Assembly (NCBI GenBank): GCA_035495815.1
Contig: DATJFH010000143.1
Coordinates: 1-36,537 of the forward strand
From: DATJFH01 sp035495815
GTDB taxonomy: Bacteria > Acidobacteriota > Terriglobia > Bryobacterales > Bryobacteraceae
Length of the DNA stretch: 36,537 bases
Direction of reading: 5' to 3'
Shown here: positions 8,959 to 17,171 of the stretch, piece by piece
Numbering within the stretch: position 1 is the first letter of the stretch
Layout: each line of letters starts with the position of its first letter
Made by a program: the position numbers and the translations under genes
Notes under the pieces: generated by a model
Databases searched by the model: none
The model's input: only the letters and a program-made list of their open reading frames with translations
Told to the model about the DNA's origin: nothing

Positions 8959-9993
8959 TCAGAGCGTTCGAGTCACCTTGGTCAGCGTGCGAGGACGGTC
9001 CGGGTCCAGCCCTTTCTGCGCCGCCAGGCAGGCGGCAAAAAGCTGGGCCGGCAGGATGTACGGAATCGGCGTGTACAGCTCCTTCAGCCTGCTCCGCAGC
9101 CGGATGGATCGCGTCGCGGCGCGGACGGGACTGCCGGAGTCGCTGATGACCACGGTTTCCGCTTTCAGTTCCTGCAGCTTCTCCAGCATCTCCCGCATGG
9201 AGGGCGCGGTCACGCCGGATGGCGCGAACAGGAACACCGGGAAAGACGGCTCCACCAGCGCAATCGGCCCGTGCAGAAAATCGGCCGACGAAAAACGCTC
9301 GGCCACCACGTAGCAGGTCTCCATCAGCTTGAGGGCGAATTCGAAGGCGTTGGCATAGTTCAATCCCCGCCCCACCACCACCGCGTGCTCCATGAAGCGG
9401 TAGCGCTCCGAGAGCGCCGCGATCTGCTTCTCGAGCCCCAGCGCCGATTCCACCCATTCCGGGATCCGCCTCAGATCGTCCAGATCGATCGCCGCTCCCA
9501 GCGCGTGCGCGAGCAGATAGAGCATCAGCACCTGTCCGGTGAAAGTCTTGGTGGCGGCCACGCTCTTCTCTTTCTCGGCCCGCACCAGAAAGACCTCCTC
9601 CGCCAGCCCGGCCATGGCGCTCGACGCTTCGTTGGTGATCCCGATGGTAAGCGCGCCCTGCGCTCGCGCCCGCTCCAGCACCAGGTTCGTGTCCGTGGAT
9701 TCGCCCGATTGCGAGATGCCGATCACCAGCGCGTCCCGGAAATCGATGGCGGCGTGATACAGCGTGTGAATCGAGGGCGCGGCCAGTGAGACCGGAATCC
9801 CCGTGGTGATCTCGAGCAGGTACCTTCCGAACTGGGCCGCGTTGTCCGACGTGCCCCGCGCCGCCAGCACGATCAGTTTGGGACGCCGCGAAGCGATGGC
9901 CCGCTTGAATTTCTCGACGTGGCGGATCTCGGCGGACAGCGTTCTCGAGAGCGCCGTTGGCTGCTGCCGGATCTCTTCCAACATGCGGGACAT
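8959..9993 (-). CDS. Stand-alone double-SIS enzyme, putative GlcN6P deaminase (NagB-II/GlmD type)
   Basis: This 344-residue protein consists of two SIS domains without the N-terminal glutaminase domain of GlmS. The first has ARGTSDNAA (45-53) and SQSGES (94-99) for sugar-phosphate binding, then KSVAATKTFTGQ. The second has GRGLNYANAFEFALKLMET and ends TLTKVTRTL. At the GlmS motif ELKHGP it reads DFLHGP, so the active-site Lys is Leu. This and the missing glutaminase domain argue for deamination of glucosamine-6-phosphate (catabolic, NagB-II-like) over synthesis. AgaS-type or other amino-sugar isomerases remain possible. The start at 9993 is supported by a TATAAT seven bases upstream; ATG 9984 is the alternative. 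Confidence 0.88.
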   Translation of the reverse strand: MSRMLEEIRQQPTALSRTLSAEIRHVEKFKRAIASRRPKLIVLAARGTSDNAAQFGRYLLEITTGIPVSLAAPSIHTLYHAAIDFRDALVIGISQSGESTDTNLVLERARAQGALTIGITNEASSAMAGLAEEVFLVRAEKEKSVAATKTFTGQVLMLYLLAHALGAAIDLDDLRRIPEWVESALGLEKQIAALSERYRFMEHAVVVGRGLNYANAFEFALKLMETCYVVAERFSSADFLHGPIALVEPSFPVFLFAPSGVTAPSMREMLEKLQELKAETVVISDSGSPVRAATRSIRLRSRLKELYTPIPYILPAQLFAACLAAQKGLDPDRPRTLTKVTRTL

Positions 9994-9999
9994 CCTGCA

Positions 10000-10005
10000 A
10001 TTATA
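10000..10005 (-). promoter_or_regulatory. -10 element of SIS gene, probably leaderless
   Basis: A perfect TATAAT on the minus strand ends six bases before the ATG at 9993, placing the expected transcription start at the start codon. No -35 match is visible at 16-18 bases. GGATG at the start codon is not a usable ribosome-binding site for that codon, though it might serve the second ATG at 9984. Confidence 0.55.
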
Positions 10006-10060
10006 AGCTGCCCCGCCGAACCCGCCCGCCGGCCCCCTTCTGAATACTTGAACCCGGCGC

Positions 10061-10084
10061 GAGCTGAACCGCCCTGGTTCGCTC
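10061..10084 (-). terminator. Hairpin between outer-membrane gene and SIS gene
   Basis: An inverted repeat, GAGC-T-GAACC with loop GCCCT and GGTTC-GCTC, makes a nine-base-pair stem with one bulged T. It lies about 50 bases past the stop of the outer-membrane protein gene and before the SIS promoter, where a terminator would be expected. There is no T tract on either side, so intrinsic termination is doubtful. Confidence 0.35.
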
Positions 10085-10132
10085 CATCGCATTCGTCAAC
10101 TTACGACCCGCATTTTCTGGCCGGCGTCCGCG

Positions 10133-12910
10133 TCAAAATGTAAACCGCAGTTGCAGATCGATCTTCCGGTTGTAAGCCCCGGTCCCGCCCCCGTGCGACA
10201 TCACGACCAGCCCCCCCAAACTCCGGTACTGGCCGAAATATGGCGACGACAGATTTCCCCCCGGCGGCCCGAAATTCGCCCGGTTCAGAGCGTTCATGCT
10301 CGAGGCGCTGAGCGTCACGTTATATCGCCTGCCTCCCGCCCCTTCCCGCGGCAGCGCCATCCCGGACGGCGCGTCCCCCCGGTGCATCCCGCCGGCGAGA
10401 TCCGCCGCGCCGCTCTGCCCCTCTCGGCCGAACGCCCACGTGCGCGAAACGCGCAGCGCGACATTCCAGTTCGCCGGACCGCGCGCGGCGTTCCGCCCGA
10501 TCGTCCGCTCGCCCGGACCCGGAGTCAGGTCGTAGCATTCGGCTCTCCTGCACGACGCCTCCGCTCCCCCCAGCAGCGCCGGGCGCGCCACCGGAAATCC
10601 TGTGTTCAGCGGATCCAGTCCCGTCGTCAGGTTGTAGGGCACTCCGCTGTTCACCGCCAGGAACGGGCTGGCGCTGAACTTCCGCGGAAGCGGAATCGAC
10701 GTTCCGAGCGCCATCCTGTGTCGGACGTCGCCATAGCCGGATGGCCCCCACTCGGCCCGTAAATTGTACGGATCGGCCGGCAGCCCTCCGTTGTCGTCCT
10801 TTCCGTAGCCCAGCGAGTAGAAGCCGAACAGGTACAGCTTTCCGCGGCTGACGTTCGTGCTCGCCACCACTTGATTCAGCCGGCTGAATCCGGCGGATTC
10901 GGTCAGCAGCCGGACGGAGCGGTCGCCCGCCGGATAATTTCCGCCCACCGGCGTATTGATGTTCCGCGCGTTCAACAAATGCACTCCCCGCGTGTGAATC
11001 CAGTTCACGCTCACGCGGGACCCGCTGCCCATCTGCCGCTCCACGCCCGCGCTCGCCTGATAAAGCCGCGGCGCGTCGATCCCGCGGTGGACCGGCCGCA
11101 ACTGCTGCGGCTGCCGGTTCGCAGCCAGCGCCGCCGCGCCCGGGATCAGGGGGAAGAACTTGGGATTGGATATCAGGTACGATTGCTGCGTCACCCCGTC
11201 GTACCGCAAAGCGTCCAGCCTCAATGCCGGCGCCAGGCGCTCGTAGAAGGTCCCTGCCCCCGCCCTGACGATGGTCTTGGGCGAGCGCCCGCCGAGCCCC
11301 CACGCGATTCCCGCTCGCGGCGCCCAATCCCGCCGTCCGCCCAGATTCGTCTGCGCTTCATACCGGACGCCCAGGCTTACCGTGACGTTCGCCCGCGGAC
11401 GCCAGTCGTTGTTGACGAACAACCCCGCGTCGCTCTGGCTCACCGTCGAGTCGGGCGTCCCCGCGTTCAGGCTGAATTGCGAAGGGCCCGCCCCCATCGC
11501 CGCGATCTGCTCTCCGCTGTATCCGGCGGCCTCGAGTATCCGCGTCCGCCGGTAGAGTTCCAGCGTGAAAAAGGTGAACGTGCCGGAGAAATTGTTCAGC
11601 GACGTATCCCTCAGGCGCGATTGCCGCAGCCGCCCGCCCCATTTCCAGGTCTGCCGTCCGCGCGTGTGAGTCGAGAGGTTCGCCAGCTCCCAGCCGGCGC
11701 TCGCCGATCCCGAGCCGCCGGCGCTCGCGCCGCCTCCGTAGAATGCCCCCTGCACGTTGATGGCGGGCTCCGCGCTTCCCCCGCTGTTCCGCTGCGCCGC
11801 CCGCTGAAACTGGAACCTCGTCTCGTTCAGTGACCTCGCGCTCATCGCTTCGGTCAGCGTTACCTGCGCCAGCTGATCGGACTGCCTTTCGTCGTACGCG
11901 CGCGACGCCAGATTGAAATCGCCGGCGCCCTGGTTCTCGAGGGCGATCCGCAGAATCTGGTACCGCGCCGCCAGCGTCGTTTTCGAGCCGATCGCGTAAT
12001 CGGCCCGCGGGCTCGCCGCCAAACGCGACTGAGGCGCCGGCAGCGACTCGTTCACCGTCGCCGGATTCATCCCGGCGTCCAGCGTGGTGGCCAGAATGAT
12101 CGCGTTCTCCTCGATGCGCCGGCGTTCGATCCCGAGCGCGAACGACGCTTTCCTCCTCGCCAGCGGTCCCGTCAGGTCCAATCCGAACAGCCGCGCGCCG
12201 TAGGACGGCCGGTCGGACTGCGTCAGCAGCGGATTTCTCGAGTTCAAAACCGCGTCGTTGAACTGCGCGAGCCCCTGCCCGTGCCACTCCCCCGAACCCG
12301 GCTTGGTGGAGACTTCGATGCGCGAGAAGCCCGGCCGGTCGTATTCGGGAGAAAACGGATTCGCGTTGATCCGTACTTCCCGGATCTGCGATTTCGGCGG
12401 CAGGTTGCGCCCGGTGAATCCGTCGATGAACATCTCCCCGCCGTTCGGTCCCGGCGCCGGACCGGCCAGCGCCTGCAGTTGCCGCGCAAACTCCTCCGGA
12501 TCGTCGGACAGCGCGCCGATCTGCCGCTGCCCCATCACCACTGCGCCCGCGTTCGAGGCCGGATCGCCGCTCAACCCGCTCAGCTCACCGTTGACGGTGA
12601 TCACCTGCTCCTCGGTCCGGATCGCCAGCCGGCAATCGAGAGTCACCGGCCGCTCGATCGCCAGCTCTTTCCGCTGCGCCGTGGCGAAACCCTTCGCGGC
12701 GGCGCCGAATTCGTACTTCCCGCGCCGTAGCGAGGCGAACGAGTACTCGCCCGACCCGCCGGTCAACGTGCGCCGCACTCCGCCCGGTCCGCGCAGCTCC
12801 ACTACCGCGCCCCGAATCGCTGCGCCCGAAGGATCGGTCACCACGCCGCGCAACCCCGGCTGCGCCTGGGCCGCCATGCACGGCAGGAGCAGAAGTAGAA
12901 GGAGAATCAC
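10133..12910 (-). CDS. Oar-type TonB-dependent-receptor-like outer-membrane protein
   Basis: A 925-residue protein with a signal peptide (Leu-rich core, cleavage near AQA/QP). An N-terminal carboxypeptidase-regulatory-like beta-sandwich (about 18-95: GVVTDPSGAAIRGAVVEL, SGEYSFASLRRGKYE) is followed by a plug-like region (about 100-240: MFIDGFTGRNLPP, EYDRPGFSRIEVSTKPGSG), then a long beta-barrel of alternating aromatic strands ending in Phe (LQLRFTF). This is the receptor-like family greatly expanded in acidobacteria, thought to import or bind large substrates; the ligand is unknown. No TonB box is certain. The start is GTG at 12910, the only one available: an in-frame TGA, which is the stop of the upstream gene, lies nine bases before it. 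The signal peptide has no basic residue, which is unusual. Confidence 0.9.
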   Translation of the reverse strand: MILLLLLLLPCMAAQAQPGLRGVVTDPSGAAIRGAVVELRGPGGVRRTLTGGSGEYSFASLRRGKYEFGAAAKGFATAQRKELAIERPVTLDCRLAIRTEEQVITVNGELSGLSGDPASNAGAVVMGQRQIGALSDDPEEFARQLQALAGPAPGPNGGEMFIDGFTGRNLPPKSQIREVRINANPFSPEYDRPGFSRIEVSTKPGSGEWHGQGLAQFNDAVLNSRNPLLTQSDRPSYGARLFGLDLTGPLARRKASFALGIERRRIEENAIILATTLDAGMNPATVNESLPAPQSRLAASPRADYAIGSKTTLAARYQILRIALENQGAGDFNLASRAYDERQSDQLAQVTLTEAMSARSLNETRFQFQRAAQRNSGGSAEPAINVQGAFYGGGASAGGSGSASAGWELANLSTHTRGRQTWKWGGRLRQSRLRDTSLNNFSGTFTFFTLELYRRTRILEAAGYSGEQIAAMGAGPSQFSLNAGTPDSTVSQSDAGLFVNNDWRPRANVTVSLGVRYEAQTNLGGRRDWAPRAGIAWGLGGRSPKTIVRAGAGTFYERLAPALRLDALRYDGVTQQSYLISNPKFFPLIPGAAALAANRQPQQLRPVHRGIDAPRLYQASAGVERQMGSGSRVSVNWIHTRGVHLLNARNINTPVGGNYPAGDRSVRLLTESAGFSRLNQVVASTNVSRGKLYLFGFYSLGYGKDDNGGLPADPYNLRAEWGPSGYGDVRHRMALGTSIPLPRKFSASPFLAVNSGVPYNLTTGLDPLNTGFPVARPALLGGAEASCRRAECYDLTPGPGERTIGRNAARGPANWNVALRVSRTWAFGREGQSGAADLAGGMHRGDAPSGMALPREGAGGRRYNVTLSASSMNALNRANFGPPGGNLSSPYFGQYRSLGGLVVMSHGGGTGAYNRKIDLQLRFTF

Positions 12911-12919
12911 AAGGCCCCG

Positions 12920-14017
12920 TCAGGGCATGATCGCCGGAAGACTCACGCCGCCCGGTCCGCTCAACATGCCCCCGTGCAGTCGGCCCAGCACGTCCATCGG
13001 ACTCATGCCCGGATGCGCCGCGGCTTGCGACTCCGCCATCTGCACCAGCGCGTCCGCGTTGGCCAGCAGCAGAATGGCCGTCAGCGCGTCCTCTTTCGCG
13101 CTCCTCGTGCTGGTCACCACCACCGCGCCGCCTGCCTTCAGGTCGTCCATGGTCGCCGGCGGAAGCTGCTCCAGCATTCGCGCCATGTCAAACGGACGGT
13201 CGGCCGCCGGCGCCGCCGGGCCCCTGTGTTCTCCCCCGGACGGCGGACCGCCGCCGAATTGCATCTTCTTCATGCGCGAGTCGGCGGTCATCCGGATCGT
13301 CACCGTGGACTTCGTCGCCAGATCCTGAATGCGTATCTCGCCCGCCCCCTTGTCCACCGCCGTGATCCTGCCGATCTTCGTCAGGAACGTGCCGAAAACC
13401 ACCTCCTCGGCCGTCACCCTCGATCCGTCCGCGCTCTTGTCCCCCCGCAGCCGCAGCTGGTCGCCGCGATTGATCTCCGCCAGGCTGCTGCGCTCGGCAT
13501 CGACGAACTTCACCGAATCGGGCGCGTACCGCCGGATGCCGGTCTTGGGCGTGATCGTCACCAGCAGGTTGTGCTTGCCCTCCGGTGTCGCGATCTCCAG
13601 CGTCACCTCGCTGCCGTTCTTCCCGGCCACCACTCCCGAAACGCCGCGCTTCTGCCAGTCCAGGCGCTCCCTTTCGTTGCGCTTGGCGATGTCCCCGGCT
13701 CCCACCAGCACGATCCGGCGCGCCTCCGCCATGCCTTCCACGAACGAAACCAGCACGCGGTCGCCGGGAGCGATGTCCGTGATCCGCGCCGGCGTCGACT
13801 TCGAAAGGTCGCGCTCCCCCGGCGGAATCCGGAAAATTTCCGTCTCCGGCCCAAACTTGAAAAACAGCGCGGCGCCCGTGTCCGGCTGGACGCCCATCTC
13901 GAGCGTGCCAGCCTTGAACTTCGTCACCGTCCCCAGGATGGGCTTCGCCGCGGGCTGCGCGCATAGCATGGCCGCCGCCAGCAGCGCCGCGTTCGCAATT
14001 CGTGTTCGGATCTTCAT
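12920..14017 (-). CDS. DUF5666-like secreted beta-barrel-repeat protein
   Basis: A 365-residue protein starting MKIRTRIANAALLAAAMLCAQ, a clear signal peptide. The body appears to hold two to three copies of an OB-like beta module of the DUF5666 kind: about 26-110 (ILGTVTKFKAGTLEM to GDRVLVSFVEG), 123-210 (VSGVVAGKNGSEVTLEI to GDQLRLRG) and a shorter 218-250 (KIGRITAVDKGAGEIRI). The rest is Gly/Pro/Met-rich with helical AILLLANADALVQMAESQAA and no known domain. I chose ATG 14017 over 14074 because the signal peptide begins there and a promoter ends just upstream. The stop is nine bases before the outer-membrane protein start and in the same frame, implying tight co-expression and perhaps a joint envelope role. 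Confidence 0.82.
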   Translation of the reverse strand: MKIRTRIANAALLAAAMLCAQPAAKPILGTVTKFKAGTLEMGVQPDTGAALFFKFGPETEIFRIPPGERDLSKSTPARITDIAPGDRVLVSFVEGMAEARRIVLVGAGDIAKRNERERLDWQKRGVSGVVAGKNGSEVTLEIATPEGKHNLLVTITPKTGIRRYAPDSVKFVDAERSSLAEINRGDQLRLRGDKSADGSRVTAEEVVFGTFLTKIGRITAVDKGAGEIRIQDLATKSTVTIRMTADSRMKKMQFGGGPPSGGEHRGPAAPAADRPFDMARMLEQLPPATMDDLKAGGAVVVTSTRSAKEDALTAILLLANADALVQMAESQAAAHPGMSPMDVLGRLHGGMLSGPGGVSLPAIMP

Positions 14018-14023
14018 TCCCCG

Positions 14024-14052
14024 AAGATAAGGCGCCGCCGGGAGCCGCTCAA
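14024..14052 (-). promoter_or_regulatory. Sigma-70-like promoter of DUF5666/outer-membrane operon
   Basis: On the minus strand TTGAGC (14052-14047) is separated by exactly 17 bases from TATCTT (14029-14024). The expected transcription start is at or next to the ATG at 14017, making the mRNA nearly leaderless. GGGGA just before the ATG could instead be a weak, too-close ribosome-binding site. Confidence 0.5.
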
Positions 14053-14072
14053 GACAAATATGACGGGCGCGC

Positions 14073-14100
14073 ATTCACGGCGCCAGGCGCGGAATTCACG
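14073..14100 (-). promoter_or_regulatory. Candidate LytTR operator: direct repeat with 21-bp period
   Basis: CGTGAAT occurs twice on the minus strand, at 14100-14094 and 14079-14073, starts 21 bases apart, so both face the same side of the helix. LytTR regulators typically bind two such direct repeats about two turns apart upstream of -35. The proximal copy is about 56-62 bases upstream of the inferred start. The LytTR gene ends 35 bases away. This is a prediction from spacing and context; the repeat core is only seven bases. Confidence 0.45.
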
Positions 14101-14135
14101 CCCCCGAGCGGGCTGCGCCGATCGATGGTTGCTCC

Positions 14136-14891
14136 CTACAGCCCCGGAATCCGCTGGCGCAGGGACCGTGCCTGCCGCTCGCTCACCACGATCTCGGTCG
14201 CCCCCGCGTCCGCCATGATCAGCAGGAACCCGCTCTTGAAGTACGGCCGGATCTCCTTCAGCTCGCGCAGATTCACCAGCGTCTCGCGCCGCGCCCGGAA
14301 GAACAGCTCGGCGGGCAGGTTCTCTTCCAGCTCGCGAAGCTGGTAATTCACCCAAAACGTGTCGGACGCCGTGTGCGCCTTCACCACTCCGTCTTCCACC
14401 TGAAACCAGATCACCTGCTCCGGCCGCAGCAGCACCGCCCGGTCGCGCTTCCGGCAGACGATCTGGCGCAGCGTTTTGGGAGCTTCGCGCGCCACCCGCA
14501 GCACCCGCTCCCGCTCAAGCTTTCCGGCGGACGCGCTGAGCTTGCGCGCCCGGTCAACCGCCTGCGCCAGCCGCTCCGGCTCCACCGGCTTCAGCAGGTA
14601 CGCCAGCGCATTGGCGTCGAATGCCGCCAGCGCGTGCTGGTCGTAACCGGTGACGAAGATCACCAGCGGCGCCGGCACGGACTCCGGAATCGCGTCCAGC
14701 ACTTCGAATCCGCTCAGTCCCGGCAGCTCGATGTCGAGAAAGAGAAGATCCGGCTGCAGCGCTTCGATCCGTTCCACCGCCTCCAGCCCGTCGCGCGCCT
14801 CGCCCGCCACCTCGATCTCCGGATGCGCGGCCAGCAGCCGTTTCAGCCGCGCCCGCCCCGGCTCCTCGTCGTCGATGATCAGGCTCCTCAT
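14136..14891 (-). CDS. LytTR-family response regulator
   Basis: A 251-residue two-domain regulator. The receiver (1-120) has D7, D8 and E9, phospho-acceptor D53 (LLFLDIELPG), the switch Thr in FVTGYD, and Lys in LLKPVEP. A linker precedes the LytTR DNA-binding domain (about 145-245), with RDRAVLLRPEQVIWFQVEDG, FFRARRETLVNLREL and VSERQARSLRQRI, all characteristic of the family. Its start overlaps the end of the kinase gene by four bases, so the pair is translationally coupled. The likely target is the adjacent DUF5666/outer-membrane operon, since a helically phased direct repeat lies in the gap after its stop codon. Confidence 0.96.
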   Translation of the reverse strand: MRSLIIDDEEPGRARLKRLLAAHPEIEVAGEARDGLEAVERIEALQPDLLFLDIELPGLSGFEVLDAIPESVPAPLVIFVTGYDQHALAAFDANALAYLLKPVEPERLAQAVDRARKLSASAGKLERERVLRVAREAPKTLRQIVCRKRDRAVLLRPEQVIWFQVEDGVVKAHTASDTFWVNYQLRELEENLPAELFFRARRETLVNLRELKEIRPYFKSGFLLIMADAGATEIVVSERQARSLRQRIPGL

Positions 14892-16888
14892 GCCGCCGAC
14901 CCCAACCGCGGCAGCAGCACCGTGGCCCGGCTCCCGCCGCCTTCCCTCGGCTCCAGCCGGACGCTCGCGCCGTCCTGGTAGAGCGTCACCAGCCGCTCGG
15001 CGATGTTGCTCAATCCCACTCCCGCCGATTCCGGATCCATTCCGCCGCGCGCAGGCCGGCCACCGGGGCCGAGCCCGTCATCCTCTACCCGCAGCCGCAG
15101 CTTCGCCCCTTCCGGCTGAGCCGAAATCCACAGCCGCCCCGGCCCCGGCTTGGGACCCAGCCCGTGCTTCAAAGCGTTCTCCACCAGCGGCTGCAGGATC
15201 AGCGACGGAATCTCCTCCCCGGCCACCTCCGGCGAAACTTCGATCTCCACCTGCAGCCGGTCGCCGAAGCGCGCTTCCTCGATGTGAAGATACGTCCGCA
15301 CGAATTCGATCTCGTCCCGAACCGGCGTCAGCGGACGCCGCGAGTGAGCCAGCGCGTGGCGGAACACGCCCGCCAGCCGCAGCGTCATCGTCTCCGCCCC
15401 CGCCGGATCCCGCACGATCAGGTCCGCGATGGTGTTCAGCGAATTGAACAGAAAATGCGGATTGATCTGCGCCCGCAGCGCCCGCAGCTCCGCTTCCGTC
15501 ACCTGCTGCAGCAGCAGCGCTTCCCGGCTCTGCCGCTCCACCGCCTCCCGTTCCCGGCGCAGCGCGTCCAGCCGGTGCCCGCATTGCCCGGCCACCGCCG
15601 TCAGATAGCTCAGATCGTGCGACACCAGCCCCGGCCGGTCCGAACCGGGCGCCACCAGCAGGACGTGCGTAATCCGGCCCGAAACGGCTACCGGAATCAG
15701 CAGCTCCGTGTTGGGCAGCGGAAGCTCCTTCCGCAGCCCGTCGGCGAAATCGAGCTCCACCGGTTCGCCTTCCATGACCCCCGCCGGCCAGCGCCCCGTC
15801 GCCAGCGCCTCGACCGTCGCCAGGCGCGCCCCGCGCAGGTCCAATGGAGTGCGCGCGGCGTCTTCGACCGCCGCCGCAATCTCCGTTTCGAAGGAGAGCC
15901 CGCGCAAACGGTCCGCCAGCCGCCGCGTCCACGCGCGATAGTCCGGCGCCCGGAACAGCCACCGGTTGACCCATCCGCTGAAGCGCTCATCGACGAACGT
16001 GAACGAAAGCAGTAATCCGTTGGCCACCAGGAAGACCAGGAAAATGTGCACCGCCGCCGGAGACCGCCCTTGCCGGGCTAGGTGAAATAGAAAGTTGGAC
16101 TGCGCCGCAACCGTGAGCGCCGACGCCCAGGTTCCGGCCAGCAGGATTCGAACTCCGTATCGAATGAAGACGTCGGCATACCGGAATCGCGCGAACAGCA
16201 GGAAGGAGAAGAGCACCACCAGCAGCACCAGGTGCAGTCCCACGCCCGAGATCAGGCCTCCGGCTTTCCAATTCGGCGGCGGGTTCCGCGCGATGGTCAA
16301 AGCGATCGAAGCGCCCCAGGCCGCCGCCGTGATCATCAGGGACGGCAGGTACACCGCCCGCGGCGTCGATTCCCGGCGTAAACAAACCACTGCCCCCACG
16401 GTCAATATGACTGAAGCGCTGTAAGCCGTCAGATTCTTCAGCGTGACCGGCGAAAGCGCCGGATGCGCCAAGACTGAGGACACCCACAGCGCCGTTAGCG
16501 CCGAAGCCGCCAGCCATCCGCATGACCAGACGATACGCGCCGCGGTTTTCTGCCGCGCCAGGACCGCGAACGGTCTCCAGATCGCCAGCACCGGTATCGG
16601 AAAAACGGCCGCTCCGATGTATTGAATGGCCTGCGCGCCCAGCGTGAGCGGACTCTGCCTCCCCTCTCCCCCGGCGATGAGCGCGACCCAGGCCAGCCCG
16701 CCCCCGCTCCACAGCAGAGCGCTGGCGGCGAACCCGATATTGGCCAGCGGCGTCCCCGGCAGCTTGATCGCCCGCAGGGTCAGCGCCAGAAGCAGAACCG
16801 TAATCAGCAGACCGGTCGTGAAGCCGATCAGGTCGCTGATGAACAGAACGCCTGTCGAGGCAGAAGCATGCAATGCATCCATCAGCAT
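14888..16888 (-). CDS. LytS-type sensor histidine kinase with 7-8 membrane segments and GAF
   Basis: A 666-residue kinase. Residues about 15-300 carry seven or eight hydrophobic helices (first about 19-40, last about 281-298), an integral-membrane sensor. Residues about 325-445 resemble a GAF domain, and 445-470 a coiled coil. The His_kinase domain has the phospho-acceptor H478 in LRAQINPHFLFNSLN. HATPase_c follows with LVENALKHG (N571), VEDDGLGPGG and GVGLSNIAERL. The PHFLFN box places it in the LytS/YpdA group that partners LytTR regulators, matching the overlapping downstream gene. The start at 16888 may shift to the ATG two codons later; no ribosome-binding site is evident. The ligand is unknown. 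Confidence 0.95.
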   Translation of the reverse strand: MLMDALHASASTGVLFISDLIGFTTGLLITVLLLALTLRAIKLPGTPLANIGFAASALLWSGGGLAWVALIAGGEGRQSPLTLGAQAIQYIGAAVFPIPVLAIWRPFAVLARQKTAARIVWSCGWLAASALTALWVSSVLAHPALSPVTLKNLTAYSASVILTVGAVVCLRRESTPRAVYLPSLMITAAAWGASIALTIARNPPPNWKAGGLISGVGLHLVLLVVLFSFLLFARFRYADVFIRYGVRILLAGTWASALTVAAQSNFLFHLARQGRSPAAVHIFLVFLVANGLLLSFTFVDERFSGWVNRWLFRAPDYRAWTRRLADRLRGLSFETEIAAAVEDAARTPLDLRGARLATVEALATGRWPAGVMEGEPVELDFADGLRKELPLPNTELLIPVAVSGRITHVLLVAPGSDRPGLVSHDLSYLTAVAGQCGHRLDALRREREAVERQSREALLLQQVTEAELRALRAQINPHFLFNSLNTIADLIVRDPAGAETMTLRLAGVFRHALAHSRRPLTPVRDEIEFVRTYLHIEEARFGDRLQVEIEVSPEVAGEEIPSLILQPLVENALKHGLGPKPGPGRLWISAQPEGAKLRLRVEDDGLGPGGRPARGGMDPESAGVGLSNIAERLVTLYQDGASVRLEPREGGGSRATVLLPRLGSAA

Positions 16889-16932
16889 ATCGGGGCGGGC
16901 GGGTCGCGTCCAGCATCCGCCCGCAGGCGCGG

Positions 16933-16963
16933 AAAAAGCGGCTTCCAGCGCGGATACAGCCGC
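16933..16963 (-). terminator. Terminator-like hairpin in the leader of the LytS gene
   Basis: On the minus strand GCGGCT and AGCCGC form a six-base-pair stem with a 14-base loop, directly followed by five T residues. It lies about 45 bases before the kinase start codon, with no gene upstream on that strand. It may be a leader attenuator or a chance structure; the stem is short and the loop large. Confidence 0.3.
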
Positions 16964-17171
16964 CCTGCGCGCACGGCTCGATTCTCAGCAGCTGCGCGTC
17001 CTCGTTCGCGCCGCGCCCCTGACTCCCCGGTCACGCCTTTATCGAAAATTCTTATCCGCCTGCGCAGTCACCCACTTATCCGCGAAATCAACCCCGGCCC
17101 GGACCGTTTTTTCCCGGCCCTCGCGCTACCCTGAAGCCGGAAAACCAATTTCTCACCAGAGGAGCCGCATC

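Noticed and set aside
17051..17083. Direct repeat CTTATCCGC, twice, 24 bases apart
   Set aside because: Resembles a DnaA box only in TTATCC and lacks the CACA end; spacing is not helically phased and no second cluster exists, so neither an origin nor an operator is supported.
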